DNA from: Anaerolineae bacterium
Lineage (GTDB): Bacteria; Chloroflexota; Anaerolineae; Anaerolineales; Anaerolineaceae
Assembly (NCBI GenBank): GCA_013314735.1
Contig: JABUFD010000001.1
Coordinates: forward strand, 682,001 to 746,000
Reading direction: 5' to 3'
DNA length: 64,000 nucleotides
In this document: positions 36,586 to 44,931 of the stretch, one piece after another
Numbering within the stretch: the stretch's first letter is position 1
Layout: each line of letters opens with the position of its first letter
The notes under the pieces: generated by a model
Database searches by the model: none
Seen by the model: the letters and a program-made list of their open reading frames with translations, nothing else
Told to the model about the DNA's origin: nothing
Program-made: the position numbers and the translations under genes

Positions 36586-36987
36586 ATGAAGAGTTTTTTG
36601 ATTCGATTAATCATCAATTCGGTGGCAGTGTACGCAGCTATTGCCATCATGGACGGTCAGGGCCTGACAGCCACGACGGGTGTATGGTATTCGTATGTGG
36701 TTGTGGGCTTTATATTTGGCGTGGTGAACGCGCTGCTCCGCCCACTGATCAAATTGTTGACCTGCCCCTTGATTGTGTTGACCCTGGGTTTGTTTACCTT
36801 GTTGATCAATACAGGGATGTTCTACCTGACGGGCTGGCTGGGAACAGTCATCACGGGTTTCGGCTTCACCGTTGACACTTTTTGGGGAGCGTTCTTCGGC
36901 GCTTTAATCACCTCGATCGTCAGCGTGGTTCTTAGCATTTTTCTTGATGACGATAAAAAGAAGAAGAAACATCGGAAAACCGAATAA
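36586..36987 (+). CDS. Phage holin family IV-like four-helix membrane protein
   Basis: A 133-residue membrane protein with four hydrophobic segments and a lysine-rich tail (DDDKKKKKHRK). The segment NALLRPLIKLLTCPLIVLTLG (partly) is diagnostic of the 'mycobacterial 4 TMS phage holin' family (PF04020), which despite the name is a common chromosomal protein. No phage genes are near. ATG 36586 has AAAGGAAG upstream. The function is unknown. Confidence 0.88.
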   Translation: MKSFLIRLIINSVAVYAAIAIMDGQGLTATTGVWYSYVVVGFIFGVVNALLRPLIKLLTCPLIVLTLGLFTLLINTGMFYLTGWLGTVITGFGFTVDTFWGAFFGALITSIVSVVLSIFLDDDKKKKKHRKTE

Positions 36988-37005
36988 ATCCGGCTGGCAA
37001 TGATA

Positions 37006-37045
37006 CAATAACAGGCTGAAAACACACCTGTTCAGCCTGTTATTG
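37006..37045. terminator. Large hairpin between convergent genes
   Basis: A perfect 15-bp stem CAATAACAGGCTGAA / TTCAGCCTGTTATTG with a 10-nt loop sits between two convergent genes. The T-run is weak, but the position and strength suggest a bidirectional terminator. Confidence 0.6.
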
Positions 37046-37098
37046 TGGTAATTCCCTGAAGCTGGCGAATATCGAGTGGCGCAAATATCGACCTTACC

Positions 37099-37902
37099 TC
37101 ATGAAAAGTATGAACCGCGTGACGATTGCGATTGGTTCTGGCGTTCAGTGGCTTCTCCAATGCTATCCTCTGACTGGATTTCACCGTTCATACTGTGGTA
37201 GGTTGGTTCAAATCGGGGGCGAGGGGGATTTGCGGATGCATACCGGGTGTGTTGGCCTGTGTTACGGGATGGCCGGGCACTGATGGGCATCGGCATCGGG
37301 TCACGTTGAGACCTTGTGGTTCCTGTTGGTTCACGACGGGTGGATTGAGGTTTGACCGGGTCCTGGCGATATTGCTGTTGAACACGTTGCGCAGGCCTGG
37401 CAGCATTCAGGATTTGATCACCTGCCGCAGAAAGGCTGCCGATGACCAGGACACGGGTCACCCAAACCAGGATCGCGACAAAGATTGGAACCACCTTCAG
37501 GATCGTATCGGCCTGAACGATGGCAGTTGATGCGGGGGTGTGGTTGGCAATCGCCATCGAAACACCCCACCACGTTAACGAAGCGTTCATGGTTGCTGCC
37601 AACAGCCATGCCCCGAACAGGTACCAGATCTCTTTTGGCTCTTCCTTCCCGGTTTCCGGGGTGAACATACGGGCAATACCGGCAAAATCAACGGCGCAGA
37701 ATGCGATTGACAGGGCGGTGGCCCAAGGGATACCCAGGAACTTCAAACTACCGAGGAGGTCGCGAAGTGCGAATTGTGTGGTACTGAAGTTAAACACCTC
37801 AAAAAATAACAATGCAACAATGATCAGGATACCATATACCAGGCTGCGTTGATCAGGATGTTGTTGCATACGTTGGAAAAACCGATTTTGGCCGTTTGAC
37901 AT
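37099..37902 (-). CDS. Unknown membrane protein with disordered C-terminal tail
   Basis: A 267-residue protein I do not recognise. About residues 20-170 hold four hydrophobic segments (SLVYGILIIVALLFFEVF; WATALSIAFCAVDFAGI; WYLFGAWLLAATMNASL; VVPIFVAILVWVTRVLVIG). The remaining ~95 residues are rich in Arg, Pro, Ser and Gln and look disordered. ATG 37902 is preceded by AAGGAGAAAAAGC. Its promoter, TTGCTT-N17-TATAAT, is back to back with that of the TetR gene. Confidence 0.7.
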   Translation of the reverse strand: MSNGQNRFFQRMQQHPDQRSLVYGILIIVALLFFEVFNFSTTQFALRDLLGSLKFLGIPWATALSIAFCAVDFAGIARMFTPETGKEEPKEIWYLFGAWLLAATMNASLTWWGVSMAIANHTPASTAIVQADTILKVVPIFVAILVWVTRVLVIGSLSAAGDQILNAARPAQRVQQQYRQDPVKPQSTRREPTGTTRSQRDPMPMPISARPSRNTGQHTRYASANPPRPRFEPTYHSMNGEIQSEDSIGEATERQNQSQSSRGSYFS

Positions 37903-37932
37903 GCTTTTTCTCCTTGAACGACACTTAATATG

Positions 37933-37961
37933 ATTATAGAACAAATGTACTAATTAAGCAA
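37933..37961 (-). promoter_or_regulatory. Promoter of the unknown membrane protein gene
   Basis: On the minus strand TTGCTT (37961-37956) and TATAAT (37938-37933) are separated by exactly 17 bp. The divergent tetR promoter starts 25 bp away. Confidence 0.7.
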
Positions 37962-37985
37962 TGAAACTAACCAAACTCTCATCTA

Positions 37986-38014
37986 TTGACAAAATGTATA
38001 CCGATCGGTATAAT
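37986..38014 (+). promoter_or_regulatory. Consensus tetR promoter with embedded operator
   Basis: TTGACA (37986-37991) and TATAAT (38009-38014) with 17-bp spacing form a perfect sigma-70 consensus. The perfect 16-bp palindrome TATACCGATCGGTATA (37997-38012) fills the spacer and overlaps the -10 box, so bound repressor would block RNA polymerase. The expected transcription start coincides with the tetR ATG. Confidence 0.88.
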
Positions 38015-38021
38015 GACGGGT

Positions 38022-38588
38022 ATGGATGCAAAGCAATTACTTGAACAAGCTGCTTTAACTCTCTTTTCGGCGAAGGGCTACGAAGGTGTGGGCGTTCAGG
38101 AAATTGTCGATCATGTTTCCCTCACCAAACCCACGCTCTACCATTACTTTGGTTCCAAGGATGGCCTTTTCCGCACCATCATCGCACGGGGAGTTTTACC
38201 ATTGGAACAGGAGCTGATACTGGCAGCCAGATATGCGGGTGACCTGACAGGGACCTTGTCAACCATCGCAAGGTGCTACTTCACTTTTCTGGATCGCCAT
38301 CCGGTGTTCTATCGGTTATGGCTGGCGATACAGACTGCACCAACAGACTCGATCATGAAGCAATTGGCGGCTCCGTATTTAGAACATCAAATCGAGGTAA
38401 TTGAAACAGTATTCCAGCAGGCAGTTCGCGATCATGGCAATATGGATGGCAGAAGTACAATCTATACGATGACGTTCATCGGAATGATTAACAGTATAGC
38501 CAATCTGGTTCTGGACGGTACGTTGGAAATCGATGAGGGCATGCTCTACCGTGTGTTGCACCAGTTTGAACACGGCATTTACTCGTAA
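38022..38588 (+). CDS. TetR/AcrR family transcriptional regulator
   Basis: A 188-residue repressor with an N-terminal helix-turn-helix (FSAKGYEGVGVQEIVDHVSLTKPTLYHYFGSKDGLF, partly) and an all-helical ligand-binding C-terminus. I set the start at ATG 38022 (MDAKQLLEQ): an open frame reaches back to 37986, but that TTG is the promoter -35 box and the intervening bases are operator and -10. The predicted mRNA is leaderless. It should repress itself and, through a second copy of the operator at 38610-38625, the downstream GH13 gene. The ligand is unknown; a glucan-derived sugar is a reasonable guess. Confidence 0.93.
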   Translation: MDAKQLLEQAALTLFSAKGYEGVGVQEIVDHVSLTKPTLYHYFGSKDGLFRTIIARGVLPLEQELILAARYAGDLTGTLSTIARCYFTFLDRHPVFYRLWLAIQTAPTDSIMKQLAAPYLEHQIEVIETVFQQAVRDHGNMDGRSTIYTMTFIGMINSIANLVLDGTLEIDEGMLYRVLHQFEHGIYS

Positions 38589-38609
38589 AAATTTTTTTAT
38601 CGAAAGGAA

Positions 38610-38625
38610 TATACCGAACGGTATA
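38610..38625 (+). promoter_or_regulatory. Second TetR operator, upstream of the GH13 gene
   Basis: TATACCGAACGGTATA has the same 7-bp arms as the tetR operator (TATACCG/CGGTATA), differing only at the two central bases. It lies between the tetR stop and the GH13 ribosome binding site. Confidence 0.82.
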
Positions 38626-38635
38626 GAGGTGAATG

Positions 38636-39997
38636 ATGAACCATCATTGGAGTTCAGAAAGTGTTTTTTATCACATCTACCCGCTTGGATACTGCGGGGC
38701 AGAGCATGAGAACGATGGCAGCCTGGCTGTGACCAATCGGCTTCATGCCATCATCGATGTATTGGATGACCTGGTCGAGCTGGGGATTACTGCAATCTAC
38801 CTGGGGCCGGTTTTTGAATCTTCTTCTCATGGTTACGATACCACCAATTACTTTCAGGTTGACCGGCGGTTGGGGCAGAATCATGATCTGAAAAGATTAT
38901 CTGAGGAAATTCATCTGCGGGGGATGCGATTGGTGTTGGATGGTGTTTTTAACCACGTGGGGCGCCGGTTCTGGGCATTCGAGGATGTTAATCAAAACAG
39001 GGAGCTTTCGGCATATACCGGATGGTTTGTCGACCTAAATTTTCATGCGTCCAACAGGTATAATGACAATTTTTCATATGCCTGTTGGGAAGGACATGCC
39101 AGTCTCCCCCGGTTGAACCTGCATAACGATTCGGTAACAAAACATTTGCTCGATGCTGTGGGCTATTGGATCGATGAATTTGACATTGATGGCTTGCGTT
39201 TGGATGCGGCAGACTGTGTTCTGCCGTCCTTCTGGCAGCAATTGCGTCAGTTCACACGTCAGCGCAAGCCAGAGTTCTGGTTGATGGGTGAAATCATCCA
39301 CGGCGATTACCGAAAATGGGCAAATCATGAACAATTTGATTCTGTCACGAATTACGAAGCGTATAAGGGGATATGGTCGAGTCTGAATGATCGCAATTTC
39401 TGGGAAATTGCCTATACCTTCAACCGGCAATCGGGACCGGAAGGAATTTACACTGACCTGCCGCTGTATAACTTTGTTGATAACCACGATGTGGAACGCA
39501 TTGCATCCATTCTCATCCATCCGGCTCATCTGTCACTGGCTTATGTGTTGATGTTTACCATGCCAGGTATTCCATCCATTTATTATGGCAGTGAATTGGG
39601 TTGGGCAGGGAAGAAAGCCGCCGGTGATTGGGGGCTTCGCCTCCCGATGCCGGCAGTCGCGGAATACCGGCATCAGCGGGAGCAATCATCAGTGTCTCAG
39701 TTGATCCGACATCTGGCCCTCACGTGCCGAAACATCCCGGCGTTGCGGCATGGAACCTACCACCAGGTTCATGTCAGTTCAGAGCAGCTGGCATTTGCCC
39801 GCATGGATGGTGACCAATGGGTACTCGTTGTGTTGAATATGAACAGCGATCCGGTTGAGATCAACATCCAACTGCCAACAGGAACGAATGGTACCTGGTT
39901 TGATCAACTGAACGGCGAAGATTTGGGAATCCGGTCGGAGAATTCAGTCGTCCAAATTCCTGGAAATTGGGCAAGAATCATTACCATCAAAAGGTAA
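38636..39997 (+). CDS. Alpha-amylase family (GH13) glycoside hydrolase
   Basis: A 453-residue cytoplasmic GH13 enzyme without signal peptide. The (beta/alpha)8 barrel begins at VFYHIYPLGYCG. The catalytic residues are Asp190 (LRLDAADC, nucleophile), Glu219 (LMGEII, acid/base) and Asp285 (FVDNHDVERI, transition-state stabiliser). DGVFNHVG is conserved region I. A short beta-sandwich C-domain ends the protein. It lacks the N-terminal domain of cyclomaltodextrinases, so maltooligosaccharide hydrolysis or transglycosylation is likely but not certain. GAGGTGA favours ATG 38636 over the ATG at 38633. Expression is probably controlled by the upstream TetR protein. A terminator follows. Confidence 0.93.
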   Translation: MNHHWSSESVFYHIYPLGYCGAEHENDGSLAVTNRLHAIIDVLDDLVELGITAIYLGPVFESSSHGYDTTNYFQVDRRLGQNHDLKRLSEEIHLRGMRLVLDGVFNHVGRRFWAFEDVNQNRELSAYTGWFVDLNFHASNRYNDNFSYACWEGHASLPRLNLHNDSVTKHLLDAVGYWIDEFDIDGLRLDAADCVLPSFWQQLRQFTRQRKPEFWLMGEIIHGDYRKWANHEQFDSVTNYEAYKGIWSSLNDRNFWEIAYTFNRQSGPEGIYTDLPLYNFVDNHDVERIASILIHPAHLSLAYVLMFTMPGIPSIYYGSELGWAGKKAAGDWGLRLPMPAVAEYRHQREQSSVSQLIRHLALTCRNIPALRHGTYHQVHVSSEQLAFARMDGDQWVLVVLNMNSDPVEINIQLPTGTNGTWFDQLNGEDLGIRSENSVVQIPGNWARIITIKR

Positions 39998-40000
39998 CAG

Positions 40001-40033
40001 AAACTGCCAGGGAAAAAATTACCCTGGCAGTTT
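40001..40033. terminator. Bidirectional terminator between GH13 and Agl23 genes
   Basis: AAACTGCCAGGG / CCCTGGCAGTTT (12 bp, 9-nt loop), followed by TTTT, between convergent genes. Confidence 0.88.
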
Positions 40034-40054
40034 TATGATTGATTGTTTCAAGGA

Positions 40055-43000
40055 CTAGGGCAAAGTGAAATGCAACAACCGATTGTTGGCGGCATCACTG
40101 ACCCAGAGGCCGCCCAACGGGTCAACTGTGATTCCACTGGGCAGGCCGAAGCCATCCTCGCCGGGTGAATAATCCCCCCAGGTCTGGACAAAATTCCCGT
40201 CACTGTCAAATTGCAGGATACGATATCCTTCGGGATCAGTCGCATACACGTAACCCATACCATCAATATCGATATAGGGTTTGTTGTCAAGAGACTCACT
40301 AAACCAGCCATAGATATCCCAGGTAGCCTCAGGCCCAAAATACTTGAAGGTGACATCCACCAGGAAGCTTTGAATCCTTCGATTCCAGGTATCAGCAACA
40401 AATAGTTTCCCGTCCGGGGCGATGGCAAGCCCAACAGGTTCGTCGAACTTTCCGGGGTCGAAACCGGCTCCGCCAAATTCGGCGAAAAATTCACCATCTT
40501 CCGTGAAGACCACGACCCGCTTGTTACCGGTGTCGGTAACGTAAACCAGGCCTTTCTGATCAACCACAACGGAACGGGGTCCCCACATTGCATCAGGTGT
40601 TTCGGCAGTTCCGAAATATCCCCACATCGTTATGAAATCACCTTCAGCTGTGAACTTTTGGATGCGGTGATTCCAGGTATCAGCCACATACACGGAACCA
40701 TCTGGACCGACTGCGACATCCCAGGGTTCATTAAAAGTCCCACCTGGCGCGCCCGTGTTGACAGCATCACCAAAACCACCCCATTCGTTAATGAAAACGC
40801 CATCGAACGTGAAGTGCTGGATGCGGTTGTTCAGTGAGTCTGCCACATACAGGCTTCCATCCGGCGCTGCGGCAATACCGCGCGGTGTATTGAAGCTGCC
40901 TGGTTCTGAGCCAAAAGAGCCGAAGACAAAATCGCTTTGGAGATCAACCACATTCCCGATATATGGATCTTCCTCAACAGTGAATTCGAAACTGGGGCTT
41001 GCGCCGTATTCCCACATTTGGGCAACAACATCTTTGCGGATGTAAAAGGTGAATTTGTCTGCCGGTGACCAGGTTTCGAGGTTGGTGGCTGTTGTGTTCT
41101 TCACTTCTCCATACCTGGTATAATCGCGATTGAGCCAGATGTTGAAGATTGCTGTTCGCAGCGGCGGGTCCTGGAGCACTTCCCAGGCACGCTTCAATGA
41201 GAAATTAAAGTAATCCTGGTTTGGCCACCATAGGCGGGTATATTCAAGCTTGACATAGTTGTCTTTGACAATAGAGTCGATCTTGCTGATTTTGCCCGTG
41301 GACGCAAGGATAACTGCCGAATCTGCTATATCGCGGGTAGGTTCTTCACCGAAATAATTGACATTGGTGTAGTCGCGGAAATACCACCAGTACGGGTATA
41401 GACTGTCGTTGTCGTAGGAGATATCCAGGTCTTTTCCACCGGTAATTCGGTAAGAAATGGATTCGATTTGAGAGAGGATTTCTTTTGGGGCGGGTGAAGC
41501 ATGCGCATAGACAAGGTATTCTGTTGGATACTGATCATTGACATAAGCCGCCATATAAGCTGTCCGAGCTGTTAAGAGCGTCATGCCGATGAACAAGGTC
41601 AAAACCAACAATTGAACCAGGTGACGGCGTTGCAATCCGCGCAATGTTTTGAGCATGAAAAATAATGAGGCACCAAAAGCCAGTAATGCGAGTAGGAATG
41701 TGCTTGTATCCTGGAGTTGCTGCAATTCTTTTCCCTGGAACGGCGGTGTATCGCCGAACAGTGCTCCGAGTATGCCCAGGAAACTGATCAATACCAGTGG
41801 CAGCAGCAGGAGTGTGAGGGCGTGGCGAGGCTGCAGGATCTGTTTCCAATCAATCCGTTCGATCAATTGTCCAAGCCCCCAGGCGGCTGCCAGGCAGAAC
41901 GGCAGGGCAATATGGACTGTCAGCCAGGGCATCCGCTCCCCGGCGATGCTGAAGACCACCAGGTTCATGATCGACCAGAAGATGAGCAGAGCCGGCACGG
42001 GAACGGCAGCCCTGTCAGGGTGATGACGTTGCACCAGCTCTCCAGCGGGTGTACCTTCATCAACCCCGAGCGAATTTGGTCGACGGGCTGTTTTAAGCCC
42101 AAACCAGGCAGCAACTGCAAGGCCTGCAATTGAGAGGTATTCGTAAAACGGCATTTGCAAGAGGGCGTAGTAGAAAAGCGGCTGGGTGCCGCGCTCCACG
42201 CTTTGCTGTACCAGCCAGTAGCCGAGGGCACCGACCAGGCCGGTAAAAAAGCCGCGGCCATTGGTAAAAAAGGTGGTGTAGAAGACGGTGAAGATTGCGT
42301 AGAAGATGATCATGTGGCTTGACCACTTTTTAAAATTCCACCAATACCCCAGCGCCATCGATATCCCAAGCATTACTGCCAGCATGATGGCAGTACGCAC
42401 GAGACCCTGGTTGGTATAATCCAGCGGATCCCAGGCAGGGAAGAAACTACCCATCAGGCGAATAGGAAACGCGACCAGAAGTGGAAGGACAAGGGTTCCC
42501 AGCAGCATCAAGAGGTCAAAGGAAGCTTCGTTGCGGATGCTTTCCCATCCCAGGTTGCGGATCAGGTAGATCACATCGGCCACCGCAGCAACCAGGAAGG
42601 CTGCACCGAAAATCAGGGCGAGGGTCATGGTAATATCGGAACCCCCGGCCTGTTCAATTGCCGTTCCACTTTCATTGACCTGTGCCTGCGATGCATGCCA
42701 CACCTCAAAACCGAAAGCGATGGCAAACAAGAGTATGGCAAGCACGGAGAAAACCACAAAGTTCTGGCGAAGGGTTTCATTGCGCCAGAGCGGATTGCGT
42801 ACCAACCTGACAAAGAGGAAAATCGCCAGGAATATCATCAATTCGGCTGTATAGATATACGCTGTTTCCTTGGCGGTGAAATGCAGCGCGGTCGTTATCG
42901 TCAACAAAAGCAGGGATGCGTTGTCTTTTCGTTCCAAATAACGGAGAACTGCATAGAGCATCATCACTGCGAATAATTCGATGAACGCCTCGTTTCGAGT

Positions 43001-43483
43001 ATACCTGCCATAAAAAAGCAAAAATGGCGAGATCAGGAAGAACAATCCCGCCAGAAGAGCTCCAGTACGACCGATGTAGCGTGGAAAAGCGAACAGGACA
43101 AAGGCGATCGCAGCGACACTGAATAGTGCTGCGGGGATTCGAGAACTGAGGTCGCTGTCGCCAAACAAGAAATAGGAAGCTGCCAACAGATGAAATTGCA
43201 GCGGTCCATGGGTAACAGGATCATGGGCATATCCCCTTCCCATATACAGGTCATAGGCGGGCACAACATGATTCACTTCGTCATGCGCCATCACCCGTTC
43301 GCCCACCTGGTAAAAACGGCTTACGAGCGCCAGGATCAATAAAACGGCCACCAGTACATTTTCCAATGATAAGTGTGGAAAAAAGTGAAATGCCGGCCTG
43401 TCCAGCACGCAGACCTGCCTGGTAGAATCCTGGTTCGTATTCAAGATTGTTGGGGAGGTTTGATCGGGTTTCTGTTCTGCCAT
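40055..43483 (-). CDS. Agl23/TIGR03663-type membrane glycosyltransferase-like protein fused to NHL-repeat propeller
   Basis: A 1142-residue protein. After a short cytoplasmic start come about a dozen membrane segments (residues ~40-650) of the PMT/GT-C type, with HDEVNH in the first outside loop, as in TIGR03663 proteins (the archaeal member is called flippase-activity-associated Agl23). A soluble region follows, then six NHL repeats from about residue 850 to the end (GSLYVADSLNNRIQHF; GSVYVADTWNHRIQKF; GLVYVTDTGNKRVVVF; GKLFVADTWNRRIQSF; and two looser ones), predicting a six-bladed propeller outside the membrane. Role: likely lipid-linked glycan transfer or surface glycosylation. ATG 43483 is preceded by GGAG. 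Divergent from the MFS gene. Confidence 0.88.
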   Translation of the reverse strand: MAEQKPDQTSPTILNTNQDSTRQVCVLDRPAFHFFPHLSLENVLVAVLLILALVSRFYQVGERVMAHDEVNHVVPAYDLYMGRGYAHDPVTHGPLQFHLLAASYFLFGDSDLSSRIPAALFSVAAIAFVLFAFPRYIGRTGALLAGLFFLISPFLLFYGRYTRNEAFIELFAVMMLYAVLRYLERKDNASLLLLTITTALHFTAKETAYIYTAELMIFLAIFLFVRLVRNPLWRNETLRQNFVVFSVLAILLFAIAFGFEVWHASQAQVNESGTAIEQAGGSDITMTLALIFGAAFLVAAVADVIYLIRNLGWESIRNEASFDLLMLLGTLVLPLLVAFPIRLMGSFFPAWDPLDYTNQGLVRTAIMLAVMLGISMALGYWWNFKKWSSHMIIFYAIFTVFYTTFFTNGRGFFTGLVGALGYWLVQQSVERGTQPLFYYALLQMPFYEYLSIAGLAVAAWFGLKTARRPNSLGVDEGTPAGELVQRHHPDRAAVPVPALLIFWSIMNLVVFSIAGERMPWLTVHIALPFCLAAAWGLGQLIERIDWKQILQPRHALTLLLLPLVLISFLGILGALFGDTPPFQGKELQQLQDTSTFLLALLAFGASLFFMLKTLRGLQRRHLVQLLVLTLFIGMTLLTARTAYMAAYVNDQYPTEYLVYAHASPAPKEILSQIESISYRITGGKDLDISYDNDSLYPYWWYFRDYTNVNYFGEEPTRDIADSAVILASTGKISKIDSIVKDNYVKLEYTRLWWPNQDYFNFSLKRAWEVLQDPPLRTAIFNIWLNRDYTRYGEVKNTTATNLETWSPADKFTFYIRKDVVAQMWEYGASPSFEFTVEEDPYIGNVVDLQSDFVFGSFGSEPGSFNTPRGIAAAPDGSLYVADSLNNRIQHFTFDGVFINEWGGFGDAVNTGAPGGTFNEPWDVAVGPDGSVYVADTWNHRIQKFTAEGDFITMWGYFGTAETPDAMWGPRSVVVDQKGLVYVTDTGNKRVVVFTEDGEFFAEFGGAGFDPGKFDEPVGLAIAPDGKLFVADTWNRRIQSFLVDVTFKYFGPEATWDIYGWFSESLDNKPYIDIDGMGYVYATDPEGYRILQFDSDGNFVQTWGDYSPGEDGFGLPSGITVDPLGGLWVSDAANNRLLHFTLP

Positions 43484-43718
43484 AACATCACTCCAGGTTG
43501 TAGTTAATTATCGGTTTATTGTATTACAAAACGCGGTGGTTAAGGTCTTATGGAGCCCTTTGTGTGAATGATATTGGTTAATCATTATGTAATCGATTGC
43601 GCAACCTGGCAGGCATATTAGCGAGCCGCCTCAGGGAGGAACACTTTTCTCTTTCCTCAAAAATTCGAGTATACTACAGGGAAATCCGCCTGAATTAAAA
43701 TCCAAGGAGAACACCATC

Positions 43719-44918
43719 ATGATCACTTCCAACCGGTTCTTGCGGTATTTCATGTTTGCACTGTTATATTTTGCACAGGGCGGGATTATGGGTTATTTCG
43801 CCGCGTTGAACTCGGTGTACTTCTTGGATTCCGGGTTAACGATTGCCCAGGCTGGTATGATTGGCACCATCGCCATGATTCCATTTATCCTAAAAATTTT
43901 CCTGGGCATGCTCAGCGACAAAGTCAGCCTGGCGGGATGGGGACACCGGAAGCCTTATATCGTGATCGGTTTACTGCTTCAGGCTGGATGCTTGCTCACC
44001 TTCCTGGTGATCTCACCGCAGATGCAATTTGGCTGGTATGCCGGGCTGGCTTTTGTTCTGATGTGTGGGATGGCATTGTATGATACCTGCACCGATGGTT
44101 ATGCTTTGGACAGCACCCCGCCGGAAGATGAAGGACTCGTTCAGGGATTGATGGTGGGCGGGAGAGCCGCCGGGACGATCATTGTTGGTTTGCTGGGGTT
44201 GCTGGCCCAGGCGTATGGATGGAATGCGGTATTCATTGCCCTGGCATGTTTGACCTTGCTGCCTTTACCTTTGACATTGATATCCATCCGTGAAACAGAG
44301 CGTCCGGTGGAGCGCAACTTTGATTGGAAGGCCTTTTCCTCCTTCCGAAAAAAGCCCGTAGTTGCCCTGGCTTTATTGGGTGCCTTATACTCGTTTTGCA
44401 TTTACGGTGCGTATGAGATTGTCGCGCCAGCGTTGAGCGAAGGATTTCACATGGATATCGCCCCCACCAGTTTTATTATCTCGGCGTGGGGGATCGGGGT
44501 GGTTATTGGTGGATTATTAGGAGGGGTGATCAGCAAGCGAGTGGGTCTACAGCCATCCGTGACTGCTGCGGCTGCCCTGGCGATGGTATCAACACTGCTG
44601 CTGGCTTTTATCCTGAATCCGACTGTCGCGTGGATTGTTGTCCCGATTTTCGGGATTGCATTTGGTTATTATGAAACGTTATTTTTTGCCCTGGCAATGC
44701 GCGAAACCGATCCTCGCATCGCTGCTTCGATGTATGCGATCCTGATGGCGGTGGCCAATATTGGCACAGGGATCGGGTTGGGTCTGACCGGGTTCCTCTC
44801 AGAAGCGTTTGGATATTCAACAGCCTTCATTGTACTGGGGGTTGCCAACCTTCTGGCTTTCCCGCTGTTATCGATGATGGATGGAAGGCAGTTAAAATCC
44901 AAGCTCAAAACCATGTAA
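43719..44918 (+). CDS. Major facilitator superfamily transporter
   Basis: A 399-residue protein with 12 predicted membrane helices. The loop between helices 2 and 3 reads LGMLSDKVSLAGWGHRKPY, the MFS signature in the form seen in sugar- or AmpG-like branches. TDGYALDSTPPEDEG is a second recognisable loop. The substrate cannot be assigned. AAGGAG precedes ATG 43719, and a TATACT box lies upstream. The HAD-HD gene follows after 13 bp and is likely cotranscribed. Confidence 0.87.
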   Translation: MITSNRFLRYFMFALLYFAQGGIMGYFAALNSVYFLDSGLTIAQAGMIGTIAMIPFILKIFLGMLSDKVSLAGWGHRKPYIVIGLLLQAGCLLTFLVISPQMQFGWYAGLAFVLMCGMALYDTCTDGYALDSTPPEDEGLVQGLMVGGRAAGTIIVGLLGLLAQAYGWNAVFIALACLTLLPLPLTLISIRETERPVERNFDWKAFSSFRKKPVVALALLGALYSFCIYGAYEIVAPALSEGFHMDIAPTSFIISAWGIGVVIGGLLGGVISKRVGLQPSVTAAAALAMVSTLLLAFILNPTVAWIVVPIFGIAFGYYETLFFALAMRETDPRIAASMYAILMAVANIGTGIGLGLTGFLSEAFGYSTAFIVLGVANLLAFPLLSMMDGRQLKSKLKTM

Positions 44919-44931
44919 TCGGGGAAGGCCG

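Noticed and set aside
36586-36987. 'Phage holin' as evidence of a prophage
   Set aside because: This holin-named family is a common chromosomal membrane protein, and no phage structural, integrase or lysis genes are nearby.
37986-38021. Upstream extension of the TetR protein from TTG 37986
   Set aside because: The TTG is the first three bases of a perfect -35 box, and the frame passes through the operator and the -10 box.
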